This document shows, piece by piece, positions 1 to 6,552 of a stretch of 10,479 nucleotides of DNA. Numbering within the stretch: the first letter of the stretch is position 1; the number at the start of each line of letters is the position of its first letter. The notes below the pieces were generated by a model. The model saw only the letters and a list, made by a program, of their open reading frames with translations. It was not told where the DNA came from and ran no database searches. This DNA comes from an uncultured Bacilli bacterium (GTDB lineage Bacteria; Bacillota_I; Bacilli_A; RF39; UBA660), in assembly GCA_944359595.1 (NCBI GenBank), contig CALVSV010000037.1:1-10479 (forward strand). Direction: 5' to 3'. The position numbers were made by a program, and so were the translations under genes.

Positions 1-774
1 GATTTAAAATATTTTGATACTTCTAACGTCAAATATATGGGACATATATTTAGAGAATGTAGAAATTTAGAATATATTGATTTAACTAGTTTTAACACAT
101 CTAATGTAACTGATATGTATTGTATGTTTTACTACTGTACCTCACTAAAGGAAGTCGATTTATCTAAATTTGATACCTCTAGTATAAGAAGCATGGGATA
201 TATGTTTTCTTCTTGCGAAAGTTTAAAAAAATTAGACGTAAGTAATTTTGATACTTCTAATGTTACAAGCATGTATAGTATGTTTGCTCATTGTCATTTG
301 TTAACAAAACTAGATGTAAGTAGTTTTGATACTTCTAAAGTGACATCCATGAATAGTATGTTTGGTAATTGTAAATTACTAAAATATTTGGACTTATCAA
401 ATTTTGATACTTCTAGCGTTACAGATATGGGCGTAATGTTTTATCATTGTGAGTCATTAAAATACTTAGACTTAAGTAATTTTGATACTTCTAAAGTTAC
501 TAATATGGAGGTTATGTTCCAATTTTGCTATGATTTAGAAAAACTTGATTTAAGTCATTTTAATACATCTAATGTTACTAATATGTTTGCAATGTTTTGT
601 TATTGTAGATCATTAAAATATCTAAATTTAAATAACTTTAATACTTCAAAAGTTACTAGTATGCATGCAATGTTTAATGGATGTTCTTCACTGACAAGTT
701 TAGATTTATCAAGTTTTGATGTATCTAGTGTAATAGACAAAGAATATATGTTTTCAACAACTGTTAGTATTAAA
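1..774 (+). repeat. Ten tandem 78-nt coding repeats (DUF285 units)
   Basis: The Phe codon of the F[D/N]xS motif recurs at 13, 91, 169, 247, 325, 403, 481, 559, 637 and 715. This is an exact 78-nt spacing with no insertion or deletion across ten units. Several units are also nearly identical as DNA: AGTAATTTTGATACTTCTA occurs in the units at 247 and 481. The array begins outside the window. Such arrays can gain or lose whole units by recombination without breaking the frame. Confidence 0.93.
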
Positions 775-864
775 GAAGCGTATGCAAAAGATGAGGAGAC
801 GGCAAACTTTTTTAACAACGGAACAACTAAACCGTCAACATATGAATTTGTCGTAAAGACTTAA
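1..864 (+). CDS. BspA-family (DUF285) leucine-rich-repeat surface protein, 3' part
   Basis: The reading frame is open from the first base and ends at TAA 862-864, so the start lies upstream. An internal ATG at 37 falls inside a repeat and is not a credible start. The visible 287 residues are ten tandem 26-residue units of the form LDLSxFDTSxVTxMxxMFxxCxxLK, the signature of BspA-like/DUF285 repeats. Nine of the ten units keep a cysteine after MF. The last unit degenerates (VSSVIDKEYMFSTT), and a short tail follows that ends FVVKT. No LPXTG motif or C-terminal membrane segment is visible, so any anchor or lipobox would have to be in the missing N-terminal part. Known family members are secreted or surface proteins linked to adhesion; that role here is inference. 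G+C is higher than elsewhere (19 of 60 in 121-180), and nine of ten repeats use TCT for the serine of FDTS. Both differ from the neighbouring genes. Confidence 0.9.
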   Translation, partial: DLKYFDTSNVKYMGHIFRECRNLEYIDLTSFNTSNVTDMYCMFYYCTSLKEVDLSKFDTSSIRSMGYMFSSCESLKKLDVSNFDTSNVTSMYSMFAHCHLLTKLDVSSFDTSKVTSMNSMFGNCKLLKYLDLSNFDTSSVTDMGVMFYHCESLKYLDLSNFDTSKVTNMEVMFQFCYDLEKLDLSHFNTSNVTNMFAMFCYCRSLKYLNLNNFNTSKVTSMHAMFNGCSSLTSLDLSSFDVSSVIDKEYMFSTTVSIKEAYAKDEETANFFNNGTTKPSTYEFVVKT

Positions 865-1009
865 TTCTTTTTTGATTTATTAGATACTAAAACATATTGT
901 TTGGCTTTATCAGTTCAATATTGGGTAAAAAGAGTTGGCAAAACTATAAATATTTTATTTAGTAATAATTATTATCACAAGAAAGAATTGATAAAATAAT
1001 ATATTGTTG

Positions 1010-1038
1010 TTGCTTTAAGATGGAAAGTATGATATTAT
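1010..1038 (+). promoter_or_regulatory. Candidate sigma-A-type promoter for recD2
   Basis: TTGCTT (1010-1015) and TATTAT (1033-1038) are separated by 17 nt and would give a leader of about 60 nt. An overlapping alternative is TTGTTG (1004-1009), 18 nt, TATGAT (1028-1033). In DNA this A+T-rich such matches arise easily by chance, so support is modest. Confidence 0.35.
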
Positions 1039-1059
1039 TTAATTGAGATTGATGATTGG

Positions 1060-1078
1060 GTATACAAATTTTGTATAC
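1060..1078. promoter_or_regulatory. Perfect 9-bp-arm palindrome in the recD2 leader
   Basis: GTATACAAATTTTGTATAC has two perfect 9-bp arms around a single central T. It ends 25 nt before the recD2 ATG and just upstream of the ribosome site AGAAGG (1092-1097). It could be an operator for a dimeric repressor, since GTATAC cores occur in some GntR/HutC-type sites. As RNA it could form an AT hairpin followed by TTAATTTTT, which would act as a weak attenuator. The sequence does not decide between these. Confidence 0.5.
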
Positions 1079-1103
1079 TTAATTTTTATTAAGAAGGTGT
1101 ATT

Positions 1104-3302
1104 ATGAATTATATAGAAGGTAAAGTAAAAAAAATAATATTTGATTCACATAATGGATTTATTGTTGGATTATTTAAGATTAGTAATACTGATGATGAAG
1201 ATATGAAAGATAAAATAGATAAAGTTGTAACTTTTTCTGGTAATTTTGTCGAGTTAAGCGTGGAAGGGAAATATTTATTTTATGGACATAAGACAAAACA
1301 TCCAAGATATGGATATCAATATAATGTTGAAAATTATGAAATTTCAAAACCTAAGGAAGAAGATGGAATTGTAGAATTTTTGTGTAGTGAATTGTTTGTT
1401 GGTGTAGGTAAGAAAACGGCAAAAAAAATAGTAGAAACATTAGGTGAAAAAACATTAGATCTTATATTAGAAAATAAAGATAATTTATTGATGGTTCCTG
1501 GATTAAAACAAAATAAAATAGATCAAATTTACGATATTTTATATAAACATAATGCAAGTCATAATATAATTGTATATTTGACTAATTTGGGATTTACTTC
1601 AAAAGATGCAATTAGTATATATAATAAATATAGAGATAATAGTATTAATAATGTAGAAAATAATATATATAAACTTATAAATGATTTTGATAATTTAACT
1701 TTTAAACTTATAGATAGTATAGCTAGAAGAATGGGATATGATATATTATCAGATGAAAGAATTGAAGCTTGTATAATATCATGTATTAAAACAATTACGT
1801 TTGAAAGAGGAGATACTTATGTTCTATTAAATGATATTTATGAATATTTAAAAATATATAATATTTTTGATAAGGATATAACACTAAATTTAATAAATTT
1901 AAATAGATTGGGAATGCTAGTTATAGAAAATGATAAATATTATATTAAAGATATGTACGATGCTGAAAAAAATATAGCTAACACATTATATTATTTGTCT
2001 AATAAAAAAGAAAAAAAGATTAAAAATTTTGATAGTTTATTAAAAGAATTGGAAGATGATTTGGATATTACTTATAATAAAATGCAAGAAGAAGCTATTA
2101 GAAGTGCATTGGAAAAAAATTTAAGTGTCATAACTGGTGGACCTGGAACAGGAAAAACAACAATTATTAAAGCTATAGTTTCGCTGTATCAAAAATTACA
2201 TAAGTATGAAATAGAAGAACTTACTAACAGAATAAAGTTGCTTGCTCCAACGGGTAGAGCTGCAAAAAGAATGAGTGAAGCAACTATGTTGAAATCTAGT
2301 ACAATACATAGATTTTTAAAATGGAATAAAGAAACAGATGAATTTATGATAAATGAATATAATCCCGATTTTTCAGAATTTATTATTATAGATGAAGTTA
2401 GTATGATTGATGTTAAATTGTTTGATGCATTACTTAAAGGACTAACTAAAAATATAAAAATTGTACTTGTTGGAGATTATAATCAACTACCAAGCGTTAG
2501 CGAAGGTCAAATATTAAAAGATATAATAGAATCACAAGTTATACCAGTTATAAAATTAGATACATTATATAGACAAAATGAGAATTCATATATTGTTAAT
2601 TTAGCGCATGAAATAAATGAAGGTGAATTATCATTAGAATTTTTAAAGAAAAAAGATGATTATGCGTTTATTGAATGTGGTAGTATAAATATTAAAAACA
2701 ATATAATAGAAATTGTTAAGAAAGCTATATCTAAAGGCTTTAGCTATAAAGATATGCAGATACTCGCACCTATGTATAAAGGTGAAAATGGAATCGATAA
2801 TTTAAATTTATCATTACAAAGAGTTTTGAATCCAGAATCACTTGAAAAAAAACAAATTGTATATAACGACATCATATATAGAGAAAATGATAAAATATTA
2901 CAGCTTACTAATATGCCAGATAATAATGTGTATAACGGTGATATAGGAATTATTTCAAAAATTAGAACAAGTCATGAAACTAGTTCTAAAAAAGATGAGA
3001 TATATGTAGATTTTGATGGAAATGAAGTTAAATATGAACCTAAAGATTTTATCAATATTAAACACGGATACGCTATTAGTATACATAAAAGTCAAGGTAG
3101 TGAATTTCCAATGATAATAATGCCTATAGAAAAATCATATATTAGAATGCTTTATAGAAAATTAATATATACTGGTGTTACAAGAGCTAAAAAAAGTCTA
3201 ATTATAGTAGGAAATAGTGATGCTTTTAGATATGCTGTTGCAAATACATACGATTATAATAGAAATACATCATTAAAAGATTTTTTAATTAAAAATGTAT
3301 AA
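1104..3302 (+). CDS. recD2: RecD2-family ATP-dependent 5'-3' DNA helicase
   Basis: This is a complete 732-residue protein of usual RecD2 length. It starts at ATG 1104, with AGAAGG at 1092-1097, and ends at TAA 3300-3302. An N-terminal OB-like region (from about residue 3) is followed by helix-hairpin-helix segments (GVGKKTAKKI from residue 100, and PGLKQNKI), as in RecBC-independent RecD2. Superfamily 1B helicase motifs are all present: Walker A GGPGTGKT 345-352, Walker B IIIDE with D430-E431, motif III GDYNQLPS 457-464, arginine motif LYRQ with R490, motif V HGYAISIHKSQGSEF 654-668, and motif VI TGVTRAKK 690-697. In Firmicutes, RecD2 acts in DNA repair and replication-fork maintenance and does not need RecBC. 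A 47-codon gene follows after 69 nt with no terminator between, so the two may be cotranscribed. Confidence 0.96.
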   Translation: MNYIEGKVKKIIFDSHNGFIVGLFKISNTDDEDMKDKIDKVVTFSGNFVELSVEGKYLFYGHKTKHPRYGYQYNVENYEISKPKEEDGIVEFLCSELFVGVGKKTAKKIVETLGEKTLDLILENKDNLLMVPGLKQNKIDQIYDILYKHNASHNIIVYLTNLGFTSKDAISIYNKYRDNSINNVENNIYKLINDFDNLTFKLIDSIARRMGYDILSDERIEACIISCIKTITFERGDTYVLLNDIYEYLKIYNIFDKDITLNLINLNRLGMLVIENDKYYIKDMYDAEKNIANTLYYLSNKKEKKIKNFDSLLKELEDDLDITYNKMQEEAIRSALEKNLSVITGGPGTGKTTIIKAIVSLYQKLHKYEIEELTNRIKLLAPTGRAAKRMSEATMLKSSTIHRFLKWNKETDEFMINEYNPDFSEFIIIDEVSMIDVKLFDALLKGLTKNIKIVLVGDYNQLPSVSEGQILKDIIESQVIPVIKLDTLYRQNENSYIVNLAHEINEGELSLEFLKKKDDYAFIECGSINIKNNIIEIVKKAISKGFSYKDMQILAPMYKGENGIDNLNLSLQRVLNPESLEKKQIVYNDIIYRENDKILQLTNMPDNNVYNGDIGIISKIRTSHETSSKKDEIYVDFDGNEVKYEPKDFINIKHGYAISIHKSQGSEFPMIIMPIEKSYIRMLYRKLIYTGVTRAKKSLIIVGNSDAFRYAVANTYDYNRNTSLKDFLIKNV

Positions 3303-3320
3303 TTTTTAATATATAGTTAA

Positions 3321-3354
3321 TAATATTACTGGCAAGAAATTGCCGATCATATTA
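3321..3354 (+). other. Imperfect hairpin with GAAA loop between recD2 and the small membrane gene
   Basis: The inner stem GGCAA (3331-3335) pairs with TTGCC (3340-3344) around a GAAA loop. A mismatched stretch (TACT against GATC) leads to an outer stem TAATAT (3321-3326) with ATATTA (3349-3354). No T-run follows, so it does not look like an intrinsic terminator. It sits 18 nt upstream of the next start codon and could influence mRNA stability or translation. That function is inference. Confidence 0.4.
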
Positions 3355-3371
3355 TGCATGGTGGTGATATA

Positions 3372-3515
3372 ATGAGTAAAAAAGCTATGTTTTTTATGGC
3401 AGTAGGTCTAGGTATGGGCGTTTATGCTTTTAAAAATAAAGATAAAATTAAAAGGATAATGACTGACATGAAAGATATTATGCAAGAAGAAAAGTATATG
3501 CTAAATATGAAGTAG
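3372..3515 (+). CDS. Small single-pass membrane protein, 47 residues (DUF3918/YrzQ-like?)
   Basis: ATG 3372 is preceded by GGTGGTGAT at 3361-3368 and the frame ends at TAG 3513-3515, directly in front of a strong terminator. The product starts MSKKAMFFMAVGLGMGVYAF, giving one short membrane segment over about residues 5-20. A strongly basic stretch follows (KNKDKIKRIM), then a Met/Glu-rich tail (DIMQEEKYMLNMK). The layout of one N-terminal helix followed by a basic, helical cytoplasmic tail recalls the tiny DUF3918 proteins. I recall the Bacillus subtilis member YrzQ as lying beside the recD2 homologue yrrC, which would agree with the position here, but I could not check this. The function is unknown. 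The ribosome site, clean stop and immediate terminator support a real gene. Confidence 0.75.
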   Translation: MSKKAMFFMAVGLGMGVYAFKNKDKIKRIMTDMKDIMQEEKYMLNMK

Positions 3516-3550
3516 AAAAGCTATTGATATAAAAGCATCAATAGCTTTTT
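3516..3550 (+). terminator. Rho-independent terminator after the small membrane gene
   Basis: AAAAGCTATTGAT (3516-3528) pairs perfectly over 13 bp with ATCAATAGCTTTT (3537-3549) around an 8-nt loop and ends in a T-run. It begins right after the TAG stop. This ends the recD2 transcription unit and separates it from the promoter at 3567. Confidence 0.92.
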
Positions 3551-3566
3551 AAATTTTAAAAAAATA

Positions 3567-3595
3567 TTGACTAATTAATAAATTACTAGTAGAAT
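3567..3595 (+). promoter_or_regulatory. Sigma-A-type promoter for the TasA-like gene and murE
   Basis: TTGACT (3567-3572) and TAGAAT (3590-3595) are separated by exactly 17 nt and lie directly downstream of the preceding terminator. Transcription would start near 3602, leaving a leader of about 17 nt that holds the ribosome site GGAAAGTGG (3602-3610). That supports ATG 3619, rather than the in-frame GTG at 3607, as the start of the next gene. Confidence 0.75.
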
Positions 3596-3618
3596 TAAAT
3601 TGGAAAGTGGGTATAAAA

Positions 3619-4176
3619 ATGATTGAGGCAAAAATTGATACTGATAAAAAAATAATGTTTATTTTATTTTTTGTTGCTTTAGCGATAGGTATAGGTTACA
3701 CATATTCATATTTTTCAAGTAGAGGAGAAAGCGATGAGGTTATGGTTGACACTGGATCTTTACAAGTTACATATGTTGAAGATAGCGAAGGCATAATAAA
3801 TGCAAATAACATTAGTCCAATATTAGATGAAGATATGACATCTTTAGCTACTAAATTATCATTTAGCGTTGTAAATGAAGGTAATGTTGATGGCGTATAT
3901 AATATAGATTTAACAGATGTAAAAATAGATACTGAATTAATTAATAATAAATTTAAATGGGCTTTGTATTCTGGGGACGTGCTTGTACGAGAAGGTAATT
4001 TTTCTGATATAACTAATGGAAGTGATTATGAATTAATAAGCGGACAAAATATTAATGTGTCTGATAGTGAAGAATATACATTATATATTTGGATTAGTGA
4101 AGATAATACAGATCAAAGTATTATGAAAGGGAAAACATTTCAATCTAAAGTTAGAGTTGAAGCGGTTAATGCATAG
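3619..4176 (+). CDS. Exported TasA/camelysin-like (SipW-type signal) protein
   Basis: I start this 185-residue protein at ATG 3619, because GGAAAGTGG lies 8 nt upstream and the promoter leaves no room for the GTG at 3607. A short charged N-terminus (MIEAKIDTDKK) is followed by one hydrophobic segment (about residues 12-29) ending YTYSYFSS. This resembles the TYAYFSD-type signal of SipW-processed TasA and camelysin proteins. The mature part looks all-beta. It contains the family-like phrases TGSLQVTY, LSFSVVNEGNVDGVYNIDL, FKWALYSGD and EYTLYIWISE, with no second membrane segment. Known TasA-type proteins build extracellular fibres or act as surface peptidases; which applies here is unknown. 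No sipW-like peptidase is present in the window. The stop TAG (4174-4176) overlaps the ribosome site of murE, so the two genes share one transcript. The fold assignment is by resemblance only. Confidence 0.68.
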   Translation: MIEAKIDTDKKIMFILFFVALAIGIGYTYSYFSSRGESDEVMVDTGSLQVTYVEDSEGIINANNISPILDEDMTSLATKLSFSVVNEGNVDGVYNIDLTDVKIDTELINNKFKWALYSGDVLVREGNFSDITNGSDYELISGQNINVSDSEEYTLYIWISEDNTDQSIMKGKTFQSKVRVEAVNA

Positions 4177-4187
4177 GAGGGTTTATG

Positions 4188-5621
4188 ATGAAAAAATTAA
4201 ATGAATTATATGATTGTGAATATGATGTTGAAATAAAGGGAATAAAAATAAATTCAAAAGAAGTTGAAAAAGGGGATTTGTTTGTATGTACGATGGGTGT
4301 TAATGCCGATAGACATGATTTTATAGATGATGCGATTAAAAATGGAGCATCAGCGATAGTAGTTAGTCGTGATGTAGATGTTGATATACCTTGTATTAAG
4401 GTTGAAGATACAAATAAAGAATTACCATTGTTATGTAGAAGATTTTATGATTATCCCGATAAAAAATTAAAGATATTAGGTATTACAGGAACTGATGGTA
4501 AAACTAGTACGGCTACAATTATTCAAATACTTATTGGTCAAGATAAATGTGGATATATAGGAACTAATGGAATGAATTGTTTTGGTGTTAAAAAAGATAT
4601 ACCAAATACTACACCAGATGTAGATGTATTATATGCATGTTTTAAAGATTTTGTTGATGCTGGATGTAGTTATGTTGCGATGGAAGCAAGTAGTGAAGCT
4701 TTTTTTAGAAATAGACTTAACACAATAGAATTTGCATCATCAGTAATAACAAATATTACTAGTGAACATTTAAATATACATGGATCTTTAGAAAATTATA
4801 TTGATTGTAAGGGTATGCTTTTTGAACAAACTATGGAAGACGGTGTATCAATTTTAAATAAAGATGACGAACATTATGAAGATATATTAAGAAAATGTAA
4901 GGCACATGTATATACTTATGGATGTGGTGAAGATAATACTTTACAAATAGTAGATTATAAGGTTTTACCACATAAAACATATATTACATTTAAATATGAA
5001 AACAAATTATATGATATTACTTCACCTTTATTGGGAGATTTTAATGTATATAATTTGGCAGGTGCATTATTAACATGTTTAAAAAATGGGTTTGAAATGG
5101 ATAAATTATTAGAAAGAATTAAAGATTTAAAAGTAGATGGACGATTAGATATGATTGACCTAGGACAAGATTATTACGTTATGGTGGATTATGCACATAC
5201 ACCTAATGGTATTACTAAACTTTTAAATTTTGTTCATACCTTAGATATAAATAGAAGTATAGTAGTTATTGGACAGGCTGGAGAAAGAGATTATTTAAAA
5301 CGTCCGATAGTTGGAGAAGTCGTTGTTAAAAATGCAAGTTATGCTATATTTACTTATGAAGATCCAAGAAGTGAGGATCCTAAAAATATTATTAATGACA
5401 TAATTAAAAACATAAAAGATGAATATGATAATTATGAAATTGTTATTGATAGACATGAAGCAATCAACAAAGCTATTGGGATGGCAAGAAAAAAAGATAT
5501 GGTTCTAATATTAGGTAAAGGCAATGAAACATATGAAAAATTAAAAGATAAAGTTATATATTTTAATGATGTTGAAGAAGCAATTAGCGCTATAAAAGAG
5601 CATGAAGGATTAAAAATTTAA
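4188..5621 (+). CDS. murE: MurE-family UDP-N-acetylmuramyl-tripeptide synthetase
   Basis: This cytoplasmic ligase adds the third amino acid to UDP-MurNAc-L-Ala-D-Glu in peptidoglycan synthesis. Two ATGs abut (4185 and 4188). AGGAGGG at 4175-4181 lies 6 nt from 4188 and only 3 nt from 4185, so I prefer 4188 (477 residues, normal length). The MurE N-terminal domain is clear (SKEVEKGDLFVCTMGVNADR). The Mur-ligase P-loop is TGTDGKTS (100-107), substrate-binding NTTP lies at 140-143, the likely carbamylated lysine is K208 in KGMLFEQ, and the C-terminal domain begins at DYAHTPNG (334-341). Three usual motifs are altered: SSHAL reads SSEAF (E170), DNPR reads EDPR (391-394), and GKGHE reads GKGNE (443-447). 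The retained arginine favours a meso-diaminopimelate-like pocket, but the changed neighbours leave the amino acid uncertain. The gene is cotranscribed with the exported protein upstream. Confidence 0.9.
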   Translation: MKKLNELYDCEYDVEIKGIKINSKEVEKGDLFVCTMGVNADRHDFIDDAIKNGASAIVVSRDVDVDIPCIKVEDTNKELPLLCRRFYDYPDKKLKILGITGTDGKTSTATIIQILIGQDKCGYIGTNGMNCFGVKKDIPNTTPDVDVLYACFKDFVDAGCSYVAMEASSEAFFRNRLNTIEFASSVITNITSEHLNIHGSLENYIDCKGMLFEQTMEDGVSILNKDDEHYEDILRKCKAHVYTYGCGEDNTLQIVDYKVLPHKTYITFKYENKLYDITSPLLGDFNVYNLAGALLTCLKNGFEMDKLLERIKDLKVDGRLDMIDLGQDYYVMVDYAHTPNGITKLLNFVHTLDINRSIVVIGQAGERDYLKRPIVGEVVVKNASYAIFTYEDPRSEDPKNIINDIIKNIKDEYDNYEIVIDRHEAINKAIGMARKKDMVLILGKGNETYEKLKDKVIYFNDVEEAISAIKEHEGLKI

Positions 5622-5679
5622 AATTTTTTAAATTTTACAATTTACCTCAGTTATATTACTTTTGATTATAAAAAAAATT

Positions 5680-5721
5680 AAATAATATTCTAAAATTATA
5701 TTTTTGAGTATTATTTTTTTT
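5680..5721 (+). terminator. AT-rich terminator after murE
   Basis: AAATAATATTC (5680-5690) pairs with GAGTATTATTT (5706-5716) over 11 bp with one G-T wobble, around a 15-nt loop. A run of eight T residues (5714-5721) follows. It ends the murE transcript just before the comEA promoter. The stem has only one G-C pair, so efficiency is uncertain. Confidence 0.5.
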
Positions 5722-5752
5722 ATATTTATTACAATTTTGCTTTTTTATGTAT

Positions 5753-5781
5753 TTGAAACACTTTTTTATTTGTGTTATAGT
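5753..5781 (+). promoter_or_regulatory. Extended -10 promoter of the comEA-comEC operon
   Basis: TTGAAA (5753-5758), 17 nt, then TATAGT (5776-5781) preceded by TGT, which makes an extended -10. Transcription would start near 5788 and give a leader of about 21 nt holding AAAGGAGGG (5795-5803). No ComK-like paired AT boxes can be recognised with confidence in this composition. The promoter lies inside an in-frame upstream extension of comEA and argues against using that extension as coding. Confidence 0.68.
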
Positions 5782-5808
5782 TGTTTCAACAAGCAAAGGA
5801 GGGATATA

Positions 5809-6552
5809 ATGGATATAATTAAAGTTAAGAAAAATATTATATTTATATTGTGTGCAGTAGTATTAAGTTTTGGAATAGTGTTTACTATTAAAGCTAATGC
5901 AAAAGAAAAAAATATAAGTAATAATATTGAAAAATTAGAAAAGAATGAATTAGATAATAAAGATGAAGACAGTAAAAAAGATAGTAAGAAAGTATATGTG
6001 GATGTTAAGGGAGCTGTTAAAAGTCCTGGTGTATATTTATTAGATAATACAAAAATTGTTATGGATGCTGTAAATAGTGCTGGTGGATTAGAAGATAGTG
6101 CGGATACGACATATATAAATTTAAGTAAAAAGTTAAGTGATGAAATGGTTATATATATATTTACAAAAGATGAAGTAGAAGATAAAAAAGAAGAAGGAGA
6201 AATTACTTATGAAATGGGTGAAAGTTTAGGAGGAATTATTAAAAATGATGCCTATATAGATAGTAGTGATACTAATAACGTTAAAAATAATAATATAACA
6301 TCTGATGTAGAAAGTAAAAAAAATACTAGTGAAGAAAATAAAGAAGAAGAAAACAAAAATGCTATTATAAATATTAATACTGCATCTAAAGATGAACTTA
6401 TGAATTTAAATGGTATAGGAGACGTGAAGGCACAAAATATAATAAATTATAGGATTGATAATGGTGAATTTAAATCTATTGAAGAAATTAAGAACGTTAG
6501 TGGAATAGGGGACGCTATATACGAAAAAATAAAAAATGATATATGTATTTAA
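5809..6552 (+). CDS. comEA: ComEA-like membrane DNA receptor for transformation
   Basis: ComEA binds incoming double-stranded DNA outside the membrane and hands it to the ComEC channel. The start at ATG 5809 has AAAGGAGGG 5 nt upstream. A longer in-frame opening from TTG 5704 would run through the terminator and promoter and is rejected. The 247-residue product has a short cytoplasmic N-terminus and one membrane helix (about 9-28). A charged linker follows, then an SLBB domain beginning VYVDVKGAVKSPGVYLL (62-78). A second low-complexity linker rich in Asp, Asn, Lys and Glu (about 120-187) precedes paired helix-hairpin-helix DNA-binding motifs from INTASKDEL (189 on), with hairpins NGIGDVKA and SGIGDAIY. 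The protein is somewhat longer than typical Bacillus ComEA because of the linkers. Its end overlaps comEC by 10 nt, the usual operon arrangement. Confidence 0.93.
   Translation: MDIIKVKKNIIFILCAVVLSFGIVFTIKANAKEKNISNNIEKLEKNELDNKDEDSKKDSKKVYVDVKGAVKSPGVYLLDNTKIVMDAVNSAGGLEDSADTTYINLSKKLSDEMVIYIFTKDEVEDKKEEGEITYEMGESLGGIIKNDAYIDSSDTNNVKNNNITSDVESKKNTSEENKEEENKNAIININTASKDELMNLNGIGDVKAQNIINYRIDNGEFKSIEEIKNVSGIGDAIYEKIKNDICI

Larger units (their letters stand above)
865..1103. other. Intergenic region between the BspA-like gene and recD2
   Basis: No supported gene is seen in these 239 bases on either strand. At the left edge a weak 5-bp stem (AAAGA 855-859 with TCTTT 866-870) runs into a T-tract and overlaps the stop codon of the repeat protein. 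It could be a poor terminator. The right half carries a candidate promoter and a 19-nt palindrome, listed separately. A 23-codon frame from ATG 1052 overlaps the recD2 start but has no convincing ribosome site. Confidence 0.6.

Noticed and set aside
1..774. CRISPR array or other DNA repeat element
   Set aside because: The repeats are in-frame, codon-phased protein repeats with no unique spacers.
600..818. 72-codon reverse-strand open frame
   Set aside because: It lies wholly opposite the BspA repeat coding region, whose 26-residue periodicity is clear, and it matches no family. It is an antisense shadow.
1052..1126. Possible 23-codon leader peptide overlapping the recD2 start
   Set aside because: No clear ribosome site, no family resemblance, and it spans the palindrome and the recD2 ribosome site. 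Probably chance.
3607..3618. GTG start for the TasA-like protein
   Set aside because: The GTG lies within the ribosome site GGAAAGTGG and about 5 nt from the predicted transcription start. ATG 3619 is better placed.
5704..5808. N-terminal extension of comEA from a TTG start
   Set aside because: The stretch holds the murE terminator T-tract and a good extended -10 promoter, and ATG 5809 has a strong AAAGGAGGG site, so the extension is not coding.
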